Assembly (NCBI RefSeq): GCF_963675815.1
Contig: NZ_OY776574.1
Location: 1,730,001-1,794,000, forward strand
DNA: 64,000 nt
Direction of reading: 5' to 3'
DNA from: an uncultured Desulfuromusa sp.
GTDB lineage: Bacteria; Desulfobacterota; Desulfuromonadia; Desulfuromonadales; Geopsychrobacteraceae
The notes beneath the pieces were generated by a model that searched no databases, had not been told where the DNA came from, and saw nothing but the letters and a program-made list of their open reading frames with translations. A program made the position numbers and the translations under genes. Numbering within the stretch: position 1 is the stretch's first letter; each line of letters starts with the position of its first letter. Shown here piece after piece: positions 16,517 to 25,620 of this stretch.

Positions 16517-18637
16517 ATGGCGAACCGAAATAAACAAAAAACCTTCCATGATCCCGGCAAAAATTGCTGGCAAGTGGTTCAGGCAGAGCAAGCCGCGTTT
16601 CTGATTGATGGTGAAAGTTACTATCGGGCTGTTGCCGAGGCTTTCGAAGAGGCGCAGCATGCAATTTACATTCTCGGCTGGGATGTTGACAGCCGGGTTC
16701 GCTTGCGTCGTGACTCTGACGAGGAGGAAACTTTTGGTCAGTTGATCGACCGCCTTGCCAGGTCAAAACCAGAGTTGGAGGTATATGTTCTGGAATGGGA
16801 TTTCGCTGTTTTCTACTCACTGGAGAGAGAGTTCTGGTCGTTTTTCAGCTTTGGCTGGATGACCCATAAACGAGTTCATTTCGAGCTGGATGACAGTCAC
16901 CCAGCCGGTGCTTCACAGCATCAAAAAATCGTCGTAGTTGATGACCGGTTGGCTTTTGTCGGTGGTATGGATTTGGCCAGTTATCGCTGGGATACCTCGG
17001 AGCATCTTCCGGGGCACCCACAACGTTGTGATAATGGCCATGCATACGGGCCAGTCCATGATGCCCAGATGCTTGTGACCGGCGAGATCGCTCGAACTCT
17101 TGGCAACCTGGCCCGTTGGAGATGGCAACGGGCAACAGGCGAAACCTTGCCGGAGATCAGGTTGGCTGAATCGGCAGGCGATTGGCCGTTCACCTGCAAA
17201 CCGGATTTTGTTGACCAGGAGTTGGCAATCCTGCGCACGCTGCCGGCTTATGCTGAAGACCCGGAAGTCCGTGAGGTCGAACAGTTTTATTTGCAAGCAA
17301 TCAATCAGGCAGGCAAATATTTGTATTTAGAAAATCAGTATTTCAGTTCGCAGAAGATTGCCCTTGCCTTGGAAGAATCCTTGCTCCAGTCAGAGGGACC
17401 GGAGATCGTTCTGGTTTTGCCGCAGCGCTGCCCCGGCTGGCTGGAAGAAGAAACGATGGGCGTATTACGAAAGCAACTGCATCATCGCCTGCAGGATGCC
17501 GATCAGCATCATCGCCTGATGGTATGCTATCCAGAACGTGTGGGCTTGGAAGATGATGTTATCATTGTCCACAGTAAACTGCTGATTACCGATGACCAGA
17601 TTATGACTATCGGGTCGGCAAACTTGAGCAATCGCTCGATGAGTTTTGATAGCGAATGCAACCTCTCCCTGGCTGCTGATGGCGATCCTGAACGGGCAAA
17701 TATTATCTCAAGGCTCCGCGATCGCTTGTTGGCGGAGCATTTGGACTGCAATGAGCAACAGGTGGCAGAAAAGTTGCGCGAAACAGGTTCGCTGCTGGCA
17801 GTGATCGAACAACTTGGTAACGCCGAGCGGTCACTCAAGGAACTTCCTCTGGAGGGAGAACAGCCTGAATGGCAGGCGTTGCCTGGAGAATTGATTGCCG
17901 ACCCGGAAAAGCCGATCGGGCTGGAGCAACTGCTAGATTATTTCGGCATCGCCGTAGAAGAGAAGTCTACTGATGAACAAATGCTCAACCGCCGCAAAGG
18001 CTGGGCCTTTTTTCTGGTTTTGCTGGGAGCATTGTTGCTGGGAGCTCTCTGGCGCTGGTCACCACTGAGTTTGTGGCTGAATGTTGAAAACCTGATGGCC
18101 GCTGCTGACTATGTACGGGAAAGTTCGCTGATGGTGCCGATTGTGCTTGTTATCTATCTACTTGGTAGCTGCCTGATGTTTCCGATTAACCTGCTGATCC
18201 TGGCCACAGCACTCAGTTTCAGTGCGCTGACAGGCTTTTTCCTTGCCCTCTGCGGTAGTGTTCTGGGGGGGCTGGCCAGTTATCTTCTGGGGCGCTGTTT
18301 GGGTAGGAATGCGGTACAGAAGCTGGCTGGTAAGAAGGTCAATCAGCTCAGTCGCAAACTGGCACGACGAGGCTGGCTGGCAGTTGCCTTAATCCGGGTG
18401 ATCCCGATTGCACCTTTTACTGTTGTTAACATGGTTGCCGGTGCCAGCCATATTTCTGCTCGTTCCTTCATCCTCGGGACCTTGATCGGCATGTGTCCAG
18501 GAATCCTGGCTATCATGATTTTTGAGGAAGGTCTAGAGCGAGCTCTGACGGACCCACAGTGGCAAACGCTAAGTCTGGCGATACTGGCTTTGGCCATTGG
18601 TGTATTGGTTGTTGCCCCTTGCCAAGAAAACTTCTGA
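16517..18637 (+). CDS. Phospholipase D-family enzyme fused to a VTT (DedA-like) membrane domain
   Basis: A 706-residue protein. The N-terminal ~480 residues carry two PLD HxK motifs (QHQKIVVVDDRLAFVGG near residue 135 and VHSKLLITDDQIMTIGSANL near 352), as in cardiolipin synthases and phospholipases D. After a short linker, residues ~500-700 form a VTT/SNARE-associated domain: a first helix around LVLLGALLLGALW, then LASYLLGRCLGRN and RVIPIAPFTVVNMVAGA, the reentrant-loop signature of DedA proteins. It is likely an inner-membrane phospholipid-modifying enzyme. It is followed 15 bp later by an EEP-family gene, with which it probably forms a lipid operon. Confidence 0.88.
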   Translation: MANRNKQKTFHDPGKNCWQVVQAEQAAFLIDGESYYRAVAEAFEEAQHAIYILGWDVDSRVRLRRDSDEEETFGQLIDRLARSKPELEVYVLEWDFAVFYSLEREFWSFFSFGWMTHKRVHFELDDSHPAGASQHQKIVVVDDRLAFVGGMDLASYRWDTSEHLPGHPQRCDNGHAYGPVHDAQMLVTGEIARTLGNLARWRWQRATGETLPEIRLAESAGDWPFTCKPDFVDQELAILRTLPAYAEDPEVREVEQFYLQAINQAGKYLYLENQYFSSQKIALALEESLLQSEGPEIVLVLPQRCPGWLEEETMGVLRKQLHHRLQDADQHHRLMVCYPERVGLEDDVIIVHSKLLITDDQIMTIGSANLSNRSMSFDSECNLSLAADGDPERANIISRLRDRLLAEHLDCNEQQVAEKLRETGSLLAVIEQLGNAERSLKELPLEGEQPEWQALPGELIADPEKPIGLEQLLDYFGIAVEEKSTDEQMLNRRKGWAFFLVLLGALLLGALWRWSPLSLWLNVENLMAAADYVRESSLMVPIVLVIYLLGSCLMFPINLLILATALSFSALTGFFLALCGSVLGGLASYLLGRCLGRNAVQKLAGKKVNQLSRKLARRGWLAVALIRVIPIAPFTVVNMVAGASHISARSFILGTLIGMCPGILAIMIFEEGLERALTDPQWQTLSLAILALAIGVLVVAPCQENF

Positions 18638-18652
18638 TGAAAAAGAGCGAGC

Positions 18653-19393
18653 ATGAGGATGGCTGAGAAGAAGCTGACGCTGGCTACTTGGAATATTCAC
18701 ATGGCGATCGGCAGCGATGGTCAGCGAAATCTGTCGCGAGTGGTGACCGTTATTCGGCAATTGCAGGCTGAAGTGGTCGGTTTGCAGGAAGTCGATAACC
18801 AACTTGAAAAAGGCCGAGATGATCTTCAGAATATGGCTGAACAGACGGGCATGCAGGTGATTGCTGGACCGATCATGCAGCGTACCCGCGGTGATTACGG
18901 CAATGCTTTGTTGACCTCATTACCGGTGCACAATGTTGAACGCTACGATCTCAGTTTCAAACGACGTGAACCACGCGGCTTACTGATTGCCGAACTCGAT
19001 TGGCAGGGGAGCCCATTACAGGTCGCAGTGACTCATCTGGGATTGCGGCCCAGTGAGCGCCGTGATCAGGTTCGGCGCCTGTGCAATCATTTGGTGGAAA
19101 AGGAACGTACGCCGCTTGTGTTGATGGGAGATTTCAACGAGTGGTTTATCTGGGGCAGACCGTTACGCCAGCTGAAACGGCACTTTGGCGCAATTCGCTC
19201 ACCGGCAACATTTCCATCACGCTGGCCGCTGCTGCAGCTCGACCATGTGCTGGTCAAACCATTGCAGTGCCTGGTGCGCAAAGAGGTCTACTGCGAACCG
19301 CTGGCTCGACAGGCCTCCGATCATCTGCCGCTGGTTGCCGAAGTGTGCTTTGTTGAGCCGGACGCGCCATTGAGGAGTGCTTCACGACTTTGA
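18653..19393 (+). CDS. Endonuclease/exonuclease/phosphatase (EEP) family hydrolase
   Basis: A 246-residue protein with the EEP fold signature: LTLATWNIHMAIGSDG (Asn metal ligand), VGLQEVD (catalytic Glu), THLGLRPSERRDQ, LMGDFNEW and a C-terminal SDHLPLVAEV (Asp-His pair). Family members hydrolyse phosphodiesters in nucleic acids or lipids. The position directly after the PLD-VTT gene favours a phospholipid-related substrate (inference). The start may be 18653 or the ATG six bases later. Confidence 0.85.
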   Translation: MRMAEKKLTLATWNIHMAIGSDGQRNLSRVVTVIRQLQAEVVGLQEVDNQLEKGRDDLQNMAEQTGMQVIAGPIMQRTRGDYGNALLTSLPVHNVERYDLSFKRREPRGLLIAELDWQGSPLQVAVTHLGLRPSERRDQVRRLCNHLVEKERTPLVLMGDFNEWFIWGRPLRQLKRHFGAIRSPATFPSRWPLLQLDHVLVKPLQCLVRKEVYCEPLARQASDHLPLVAEVCFVEPDAPLRSASRL

Positions 19394-19405
19394 AGGAGGA
19401 CAAGC

Positions 19406-19629
19406 ATGACAACAAATCAAGATTACAAGATCGAAAAAGAATTGGCCAAGGCGGTCCAGAAGTCCTTGCTGGCCCATCAGGTCGATGCCGAAAAATCCAG
19501 GAAACCATGCGTTTTCTCGGGGGAATGATCGGGTCACTCTATTCTCACGAGGATCAGGATGACCGGGTCGCTGAAACCCTGGAAAATCTTCGGCAGGGAA
19601 TCGAAAAAGGGTTACCGGATAAAAACTAG
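19406..19629 (+). pseudogene. Small helical protein gene with a one-base frameshift
   Basis: ATG 19406 has a perfect AAGGAGG site. The frame reads MTTNQDYKIEKELAKAV and on to LLAHQVDAEK, then goes out of frame and stops at 19528. The +1 frame continues with IQETMRFLGGMIG and AETLENLRQGIEKGLPDKN to the stop at 19629. Adding one A to the five-A run 19491-19495 restores a single ~74-residue protein (AEK-IQETMRF). It is therefore either a sequencing error or a broken gene. The family is unknown. Confidence 0.6.
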
Positions 19630-19732
19630 GCCTGGGTTGCACTGTGCCCTTTAGAGCGTTTCAGAAGTTCTTTTATGGCCGGAAAAAACAGTTTTGAATC
19701 GACTTTTGCTTTTCTCGTTAATTATGGTTTTT

Positions 19733-19771
19733 GATAAACAGCCACCTCCGCAACAGAGGTGGCTGTTTATC
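19733..19771. terminator. Bidirectional hairpin between convergent genes
   Basis: A perfect 16-bp stem (19733-19748 with 19756-19771; arms GATAAACAGCCACCTC and its complement) with a 7-base loop. It lies between the plus-strand small gene and the minus-strand aldehyde dehydrogenase. T-rich sequence precedes it and TTCTTC follows, so it can terminate both. Confidence 0.8.
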
Positions 19772-19775
19772 TTCT

Positions 19776-21233
19776 TCAATGAATACCGCCCATACAGAGG
19801 TACTTTATTTCAAGGTAATCTTCTATTCCATAGCGACTCCCCTCTCGGCCGAGTCCGGATTCTTTTATGCCTCCGAATGGCGCGGAAGCATTAGAAATCA
19901 GGCCGGTGTTAAGGCCGATAATGCCATACTCAAGTTCTTGTCCAACACGCCAGCTTCTTGCCAGGTCGCGTGTATAGAAATAGGCTGCCAGTCCAAACTC
20001 CGTATCATTCGCCATCGCAATGGCTTCCTTTTCAGACTGGAAGCGGAAAAGGGGTGCAACCGGGCCAAAGGTTTCCTCGTGGGCAATGCGCATCGAAGGC
20101 GTCACGTCGGCCAATACTGTCGGTTCAAAAAAGTTTTCGCCCAGGGCATGAGGTTTGCCACCAGTCACCAGCCGCGCTCCTTGCTGCATCGCATCATCGA
20201 TATGCTGTTCAACTGTTTTTACCGCTTGGCGGTCAATCAGCGGTCCTTGCTGGGAACCTTCGGATAATCCATGGCCAATTTGCATGCGTGAAACTGCAGT
20301 CGCCAGTTTTTCTGCAAAGATGTCGTAGATGCTATCCTGTACAAGGAAGCGGTTTGTGCATACACAGGTCTGTCCGGTATTACGATATTTTGAAATGATC
20401 GCACCTTCGACCGCCGCATCCAGGTCTGCATCTTCAAAAACGATAAAGGGTGCATTTCCACCGAGTTCCATGGAAATCTTTTTGACCGTCCCGGCGCAGG
20501 CAGCGATCAGTTCCTTGCCGATTTCCGTGGATCCGGTAAAGGATAATTTCCGCACGATGGGGCTGGACGTTATCTCTTGGCCAATTGCAGCGGAAGAACC
20601 CACCACCACGTTGAGGACTCCTCGCGGAATTCCTGCACGCGCCGAAAGTTCAGCCAGGGCTAAAGCCGAACAAGGTGTAGCGCTGGCGGGCTTTAGAACC
20701 ATGGTGCACCCGGCCGCAAGTGCAGGACCTGATTTACGGGTAATCATTGCGGAGGGGAAATTCCATGGTGTTATCGCGGCACAAACACCCACCGGCTCTT
20801 TTAAAACCAAAATTTTCGTATTTCTTTCCTGCTCGGGAATGATATCACCATAAATTCGTTTGGCTTCCTCGGCATACCATTCGATAAATGATGCGGCGTA
20901 GGAGATTTCCCCACGTGCTTCCTGAAGCGGTTTACCCTGTTCAAGAGTCATGAGGATCGCGAGATCTTCCTGGTTTTCCAGGATAAGCTCAAACCATCGA
21001 TATAGTAATTTTGCACGCTCTTGAGCGGTTTTTTTCTTCCATGATTGCAGGGCCTTGTGGGCGGCATTAATTGCCCTCTTGGTTTCTGCGGCTCCCATTT
21101 TCGAAACGTTGGCAATGGTTTCGCCATTGGCTGGATTTGTTACTGCCAAGGTTTGTTTGTCATCGGCATCAGTCCATTGTCCATCGATGTAACACTGCTG
21201 ATGAAATAGGGATGGGTCGTTCAGTATTTTCAT
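19776..21233 (-). CDS. gabD: NAD(P)-dependent aldehyde dehydrogenase, succinate-semialdehyde dehydrogenase-like
   Basis: Oxidises an aldehyde to the acid, most likely succinate semialdehyde to succinate. The 485-residue protein starts at ATG 21233 (GGAG eight bases upstream); the longer frame adds only spurious residues. ALDH landmarks are PWNFPSAMITRK (catalytic-site Asn), SFTGSTEIGKEL (Rossmann loop), ELGGNAPFIVF (general-base Glu), NTGQTCVCTNRF (catalytic Cys; the second Cys two residues later is typical of GabD) and the terminal FGGIKESGLGREGS. A sigma-54 promoter precedes it, and the sigma-54 activator lies 250 bp upstream on the same strand. Confidence 0.88.
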   Translation of the reverse strand: MKILNDPSLFHQQCYIDGQWTDADDKQTLAVTNPANGETIANVSKMGAAETKRAINAAHKALQSWKKKTAQERAKLLYRWFELILENQEDLAILMTLEQGKPLQEARGEISYAASFIEWYAEEAKRIYGDIIPEQERNTKILVLKEPVGVCAAITPWNFPSAMITRKSGPALAAGCTMVLKPASATPCSALALAELSARAGIPRGVLNVVVGSSAAIGQEITSSPIVRKLSFTGSTEIGKELIAACAGTVKKISMELGGNAPFIVFEDADLDAAVEGAIISKYRNTGQTCVCTNRFLVQDSIYDIFAEKLATAVSRMQIGHGLSEGSQQGPLIDRQAVKTVEQHIDDAMQQGARLVTGGKPHALGENFFEPTVLADVTPSMRIAHEETFGPVAPLFRFQSEKEAIAMANDTEFGLAAYFYTRDLARSWRVGQELEYGIIGLNTGLISNASAPFGGIKESGLGREGSRYGIEDYLEIKYLCMGGIH

Positions 21234-21313
21234 TGTCACTGCTCCTTGATCTGCTGATATCTTCATGATTGTTATAGCGGGTCTTTCGCTGAACTGTTTT
21301 GGGACTATAAAAA

Positions 21314-21328
21314 GCAAAGGCAATGCCA
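21314..21328 (-). promoter_or_regulatory. Sigma-54 promoter of the aldehyde dehydrogenase gene
   Basis: Minus strand TGGCATTGCCTTTGC. GG and GC have the invariant sigma-54 (-24/-12) spacing, and 13 of 15 bases match the TGGCACG-N4-TTGC consensus pattern. It lies about 80 bp upstream of ATG 21233 and next to a sigma-54 activator gene. Confidence 0.75.
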
Positions 21329-21456
21329 AACAACTTGAAACCGTTGGGGTTTTTATTTAACTGGTTGAATTTTATCAATTTTTTGTTTTTGCAAGAGAGG
21401 AGGGTGGTTTTCAGGATGGGCTGCTGTCTATGCAGGAGGGTATCGTGATCTGTGGT

Positions 21457-21474
21457 TCTTGCAGCTGTGCAAGA
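21457..21474. promoter_or_regulatory. Inverted repeat, candidate enhancer site
   Basis: TCTTGCA and TGCAAGA separated by GCTG. It sits just downstream of the activator stop and upstream of the sigma-54 promoter. It could be the binding site of the adjacent activator, or less likely its transcript terminator, as no U-tract follows. Confidence 0.45.
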
Positions 21475-21483
21475 TCAAATGCT

Positions 21484-23238
21484 TCAGCGAATGCCATAGC
21501 GTTTCAATTTGCGGGTGATGGTTGACTGGTTGACATCCAGCGCTTCAGCCATGCGCGCCTGGTTGAAGTGCTTTTTAAGACCAAGAGACAAAACTTCCCT
21601 TTCGACACTCTCGATGATTTGCTGCAGGGACATCTGTTCGGGCCATTCATGGGTAAGTTCACCCTTCTTTTCCATGTTTTTGCCAGTAACGTGAGGCGGA
21701 ATGTCAGGCAGATCTATGATTTCTGTTTCGCTCATCACAACCAGTCGCTCGCAAAGGTTCATCAACTCTCTGACATTGCCGGGATAATCATAGCGGAGCA
21801 AGGCCTCGGTCGCTGCCTGTGTCAGGTGTTTTTGGGTATGGGTTTGGGCACAAAAATGGTTCAGGAAGTGATGGATCATTGGCAGAATACAGTCTTTTCG
21901 TTCTCTGAGTGCGGGGAGGTGGATCGGGATAACGTTCAGGCGATAATAAAGATCATGGCGAAACTTCCGCTGTCGGATCATTTTCTCCAAATTACGGTGG
22001 GTCGCAGCTATGATACGGACGTCAACTTTCTTTGCTCCCGTCCCTCCGAGTCGCGTTAGTTCGCCATCCTCCAGAAAGTGCAGTAATTTCACTTGTGCGG
22101 AATGAGGAAGTTCCGCAATTTCATCCAGAAACAACAAGCCGCCATCGGCAATTTCGAAGTATCCGGGTTTGCTGCTTTGAGCACCGGTAAAAGCACCTTT
22201 CTCATAGCCGAATAACTCCGATTCAATCAGCGACTCCGGGATGGCACCACAATTGATTTTGATAATGGGCATGTTGGCACGATTGGAATTTTTATGGATC
22301 AGATCTGCGATAATCCCTTTACCAACTCCTGATTCACCGAGAATAAGAACTGAAGAATCCACTTTGCTGACTTTCAGTGCCTGCTGAATGGCCCTGATCA
22401 TGTTGGGAGTTCTGTAGATGATTTCACGGCCTTCAAAAGCAATATTCTGCAGGTTTAACACTTGCATTTGAAATTCGTCTTTTATGGCCTTCTGCTCCTC
22501 CAGGTCTCTGCGAAGAGTGTCTATTTCAGTGACATCTTTTTCGCTGACGACGACCCAGAGCAGATTTCCGGAATTGTCATGGATCGGCGTTCCCGTAACC
22601 AGAAGTTTGCGGTCGCCTCTTTGTTGTAACAGGTTGCTGACCTCCCCACGCTTGATGACTTCCCATGCTGCCGATTGATCAATGAGTCCCTCTGCAACAA
22701 GATCTGTGACGTTTCTGCCGATCATTTCCTTTGTATCGGCCCCATAAAAGCGGGCTGAGGTTCGATTGATGCGTAATATTTCTCCTTCATGATTGCAAAT
22801 GCAGAGACCGTCCGATGTTGAGTCGATAAGAGTTTCCAGCGCCAAACTCATTTCCTGCTCATTATGGAAAATATTGAGATGAGGGATTCTTTCAAGAACG
22901 CAGGCCGCGCTGGTCAACGGGGCCGTCTCGCTCAGTAAGGAGAAATGAACGATGTAATTTCTGGAGTGTAACCGTAGCGGTAATTCTGTTTTTCGTGCAC
23001 CGGAAGTGAATGCTGTGGAAAGTTGGGGCCAAATGCCGGGAAAAACTTGGATGATGGATCTTCCCGGATGACAGTCAAACCATTCACGGGCCAATAGATT
23101 TGCGAGCTGAATCGTCCCTTTCGAATCAATGCTGAACATTGCCTGGTTAAAGCTGTTGATAAGGGAGACACAGTATTCGCTTTGTGCCGCGAGCAATGCT
23201 TTTCCTGAAGGAAGGGGCAGCTCATCCACCATGATCAT
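21484..23238 (-). CDS. PAS-domain sigma-54-dependent transcriptional activator
   Basis: A 584-residue enhancer-binding protein. Two PAS-like regions (about residues 20-110 and 130-230, the second with STSDGLCICNHEGEILRIN) are followed by the AAA+ domain, with Walker A GESGVGKG, the sigma-54 contact loop GAFTGA and Walker B LLFLDEIAELP. A C-terminal HTH (MAEALDVNQSTITRKLKRYG) of TyrR/Fis type ends it. It has no receiver domain, so it probably senses a small ligand directly. The adjacent sigma-54-promoted aldehyde dehydrogenase gene is the likely target. The start may be ATG 23238 or 23232. Confidence 0.88.
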   Translation of the reverse strand: MIMVDELPLPSGKALLAAQSEYCVSLINSFNQAMFSIDSKGTIQLANLLAREWFDCHPGRSIIQVFPGIWPQLSTAFTSGARKTELPLRLHSRNYIVHFSLLSETAPLTSAACVLERIPHLNIFHNEQEMSLALETLIDSTSDGLCICNHEGEILRINRTSARFYGADTKEMIGRNVTDLVAEGLIDQSAAWEVIKRGEVSNLLQQRGDRKLLVTGTPIHDNSGNLLWVVVSEKDVTEIDTLRRDLEEQKAIKDEFQMQVLNLQNIAFEGREIIYRTPNMIRAIQQALKVSKVDSSVLILGESGVGKGIIADLIHKNSNRANMPIIKINCGAIPESLIESELFGYEKGAFTGAQSSKPGYFEIADGGLLFLDEIAELPHSAQVKLLHFLEDGELTRLGGTGAKKVDVRIIAATHRNLEKMIRQRKFRHDLYYRLNVIPIHLPALRERKDCILPMIHHFLNHFCAQTHTQKHLTQAATEALLRYDYPGNVRELMNLCERLVVMSETEIIDLPDIPPHVTGKNMEKKGELTHEWPEQMSLQQIIESVEREVLSLGLKKHFNQARMAEALDVNQSTITRKLKRYGIR

Positions 23239-23624
23239 TTATCCCGTCGTTGGAAGTTTTCTCATAGAAAATAAATTATAAGCCTATTTATGCATAGAAG
23301 CAATGATTATGCAATTTGGAAAGTTTTGTGCGTGGGAAAAAATTGGTTCTGTTCGCTTTCCTTGTTTTTTATGTTTTTTGCCAATTCTGAGGAACCCCGA
23401 GTGAAGATAATCTTTGATAACTTGTGTTGATTTCCTGAGACTTAAAGAAATCGGGGTCATTTCAATATGGAGTCGATTTTCTTGAACAGGGTATTTGCTT
23501 TTTCACTAGACCTGACTTTTTCTATTAAAACAACCTGTTTGACTTCCATCGGTCAATCCTCTATTCATGAGCGCGAAGTCTGTCGATTTTATGTGAAAAC
23601 CATCATTAATTTCAGGAGTTTCAG
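23239..23624. other. Divergent intergenic region
   Basis: Holds the promoters of the sigma-54 activator (minus) and the rhodanese gene (plus). The only element I can name is the sigma-70-like promoter at 23539-23567. No gene is seen. Confidence 0.55.
23539..23567 (+). promoter_or_regulatory. Sigma-70-type promoter of the rhodanese gene
   Basis: TTGACT (23539-23544) and TATTCA (23562-23567) with a 17-base spacer, 58 bp before ATG 23625. Confidence 0.5.
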
Positions 23625-24050
23625 ATGAAAAAAGTGTTTCAAATGATGACTATGGTTCTGTTTTTAACCCTCTCTCTGTCCGTTCCGGCTTTTGCATATC
23701 AATATATGACTGCTGCAGAGGTCAAACAAAATATGGCTGAAAAGACTCCGATGACACTGGTCGATATTCAGGTCGAAGATGAATTTAACCAACATCATAT
23801 CATTGGTGCTAAGGCGACCTATGCCTACCCGGTCAAAAGCGAGGCTGATCGCAGTAAAATGACACCCGTGATCACTCCCCTTCTCAGTAACAACGATCTG
23901 GCTGTGGTGGTATGCCCCCGAGGTGGTGGAGGTGCCAAACGTGCTTACGATCTACTGGTGAAATCCGGTGTTGCTGAAGATCGGGTTTATATTTTGAAGA
24001 AGGGTCAAGCTGAATGGCCATATCCTGAATTGCTGGATGCTGCTCACTAA
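23625..24050 (+). CDS. Periplasmic single-domain rhodanese
   Basis: A 141-residue protein with a Sec signal peptide (cleavage after VPAFA, residue 24) and one rhodanese domain: MTLVDIQVEDEFNQHHIIGA and the active-site loop CPRGGGGAKRA with the catalytic cysteine. Probably a periplasmic sulfurtransferase or thiol carrier. CAGGAG lies upstream of the ATG. It is a stand-alone gene followed by a hairpin at 24061-24106. Confidence 0.88.
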   Translation: MKKVFQMMTMVLFLTLSLSVPAFAYQYMTAAEVKQNMAEKTPMTLVDIQVEDEFNQHHIIGAKATYAYPVKSEADRSKMTPVITPLLSNNDLAVVVCPRGGGGAKRAYDLLVKSGVAEDRVYILKKGQAEWPYPELLDAAH

Positions 24051-24060
24051 AAAGCTGACT

Positions 24061-24106
24061 TCCCAGGAAATCACATGCGCAGAGCAATACTTGTGGTTTC
24101 CTGGGA
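24061..24106 (+). terminator. Hairpin after the rhodanese gene
   Basis: TCCCAGGAAATCACA (24061-24075) pairs with TGTGGTTTCCTGGGA (24092-24106) with one G-T wobble. No U-tract follows, so it may be a transcript-end stabiliser rather than an intrinsic terminator. Confidence 0.55.
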
Positions 24107-24231
24107 GCCATCGTGACCATCGCAGTAAGGTTGCTATAGCTGAGGCTGCTTTTATCGTTATTTTATGGTCTTATTGTCTGTCATCACAATGAACATTTCC
24201 GGATTCTTTTCTCCCGCCTTTACTGTTTTTA

Positions 24232-25071
24232 TCACAAATCAGATAAAGAGCCAGAGAGGCTTAACTCATAACTGCCGTCAGCAGTTTTTCTCGTGCCTAA
24301 CTGCAGCAATTCTACAATCATGGGGTCTGCTGTCTCTTGTGGGCGAATCTCCATTTTCAAGTTGATTTTTGATGAGGGTAGGCTTTTCCCCAGCAGGATT
24401 CTTCCTCGGCCTGAAATAGCCAAGTCTCCCTCGGCTGCTTGAAGAGAAGTAATCTTGAAGGCGCGTCCACGTCCTGTCCCGTTAATAACGATATCACCGA
24501 GGTTGATTGCTAATTTTAAGTCACTGTTTCTGGCGATATTGATATCTTTGAGAGACAAGCTGATGAGACTGTCAGAAGTTTTTTGCAATGGAACCACGCT
24601 TGACAGCGACATCTCTGCCAGTTGACCGGTTATTGTCAATGTTTGATCTGTGAGTGACAGAGAAGCGAGGTTGAGTTCGGACGCTGCCAGATTTAAGGTT
24701 CCATCGCGATAGATATCTGCTGTGAGTGTTCCGTCAAACAACTGCATGTCCAGATGTCCGCCGGGATTCTTTGACAACAGGGAGAGCCAATGCGGAGTTA
24801 TGGCCAGCGACTTGATCGGAATTGTTGGCAAAAGCGGATTTTCCGGTTGAATCTGCAAATTGGAGCCATCAATACCGAACAGGGAAATATTGATATCCCC
24901 CTGGGTCACGGAGACCTGGCCTTGGGTTTCCAGCGACGATATGATTATCTGTTTAACCTTAGCTTCAGGGAAAGAGAAAAGAATTCCTGCAAACAACCCA
25001 AGTGAAAACAGGATAAGGGTGAGCAAGATTATTTTTGATTTATTGAATAACGTTGATACGGTGTATTTCAT
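24232..25071 (-). CDS. gspN: Type II secretion system protein GspN
   Basis: Last gene of the T2SS operon, 279 residues. One N-terminal membrane segment (KIILLTLILFSLGLFAGILF) is followed by a periplasmic region made of repeated beta-rich LSLKDINIARN-type segments with an AsmA-like pattern, as in GspN. It is an accessory component of the assembly platform. It starts two bases after the gspM stop. Confidence 0.8.
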   Translation of the reverse strand: MKYTVSTLFNKSKIILLTLILFSLGLFAGILFSFPEAKVKQIIISSLETQGQVSVTQGDINISLFGIDGSNLQIQPENPLLPTIPIKSLAITPHWLSLLSKNPGGHLDMQLFDGTLTADIYRDGTLNLAASELNLASLSLTDQTLTITGQLAEMSLSSVVPLQKTSDSLISLSLKDINIARNSDLKLAINLGDIVINGTGRGRAFKITSLQAAEGDLAISGRGRILLGKSLPSSKINLKMEIRPQETADPMIVELLQLGTRKTADGSYELSLSGSLSDL

Positions 25072-25073
25072 GT

Positions 25074-25607
25074 TCAGTTCTTACCATAGACAGAGATTGT
25101 CATTGTGAGGTCGATTTCTGAAGAGTTGTCGAATCTTTTTTTGGACCGAAAATTTTTGATCTGCATCTGGCTTTCAGGAGCTTCAATCTCCCAGAGTAAC
25201 TGTAACATCTGTTCGAGTGATAATTTTTCCAGTTTTATGTCGAGGTTATCGACACGGATATCTTCTTGAATCTGGGGTGGTTGCGGACGGATATAGCTTA
25301 ATTTTTCCCGGCTGACAACATTGGATGCGAGCTCTTCAACCTTAGCCAATGGTGACAGTGAACCTCCTGTGCTCATTTTCTTTTGGGTGTTGTCCACTTG
25401 TTTTTGCAGGGACTGATACTCGGCTTGCAGGTTTCTGACTTCCTTGAGCTGGGACTGTTTGCTGGCGATCTTTTTATCCAGACGTATCAACTGCTGATGA
25501 TAGGGCTGATAGATCCCATAAAAGATGATGGTTGCAAGAATGACAATTATCCCGACAAGGAGATAGAGTTTCTCACGCTTTTCCAGTTGATCGATACGAT
25601 TAAGCAC
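25074..25607 (-). CDS. gspM: Type II secretion system protein GspM
   Basis: A 177-residue bitopic inner-membrane protein with one membrane helix near residues 15-33 (LYLLVGIIVILATIIFYGI), then a long coiled coil (DKKIASKQSQLKEVRNLQAE) and a small ferredoxin-like periplasmic domain. It partners GspL in the T2SS assembly platform, consistent with the directly preceding gene. Confidence 0.85.
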   Translation of the reverse strand: MLNRIDQLEKREKLYLLVGIIVILATIIFYGIYQPYHQQLIRLDKKIASKQSQLKEVRNLQAEYQSLQKQVDNTQKKMSTGGSLSPLAKVEELASNVVSREKLSYIRPQPPQIQEDIRVDNLDIKLEKLSLEQMLQLLWEIEAPESQMQIKNFRSKKRFDNSSEIDLTMTISVYGKN

Positions 25608-25620
25608 GTTGATATCCTAG

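Larger units (their letters stand above)
21234..21483 (-). promoter_or_regulatory. gabD control region
   Basis: A 250-bp gene-free stretch between the activator stop and the dehydrogenase start. It contains a sigma-54 promoter at 21314-21328 and an inverted repeat at 21457-21474 about 130 bp upstream of it, the usual enhancer distance. Confidence 0.6.
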
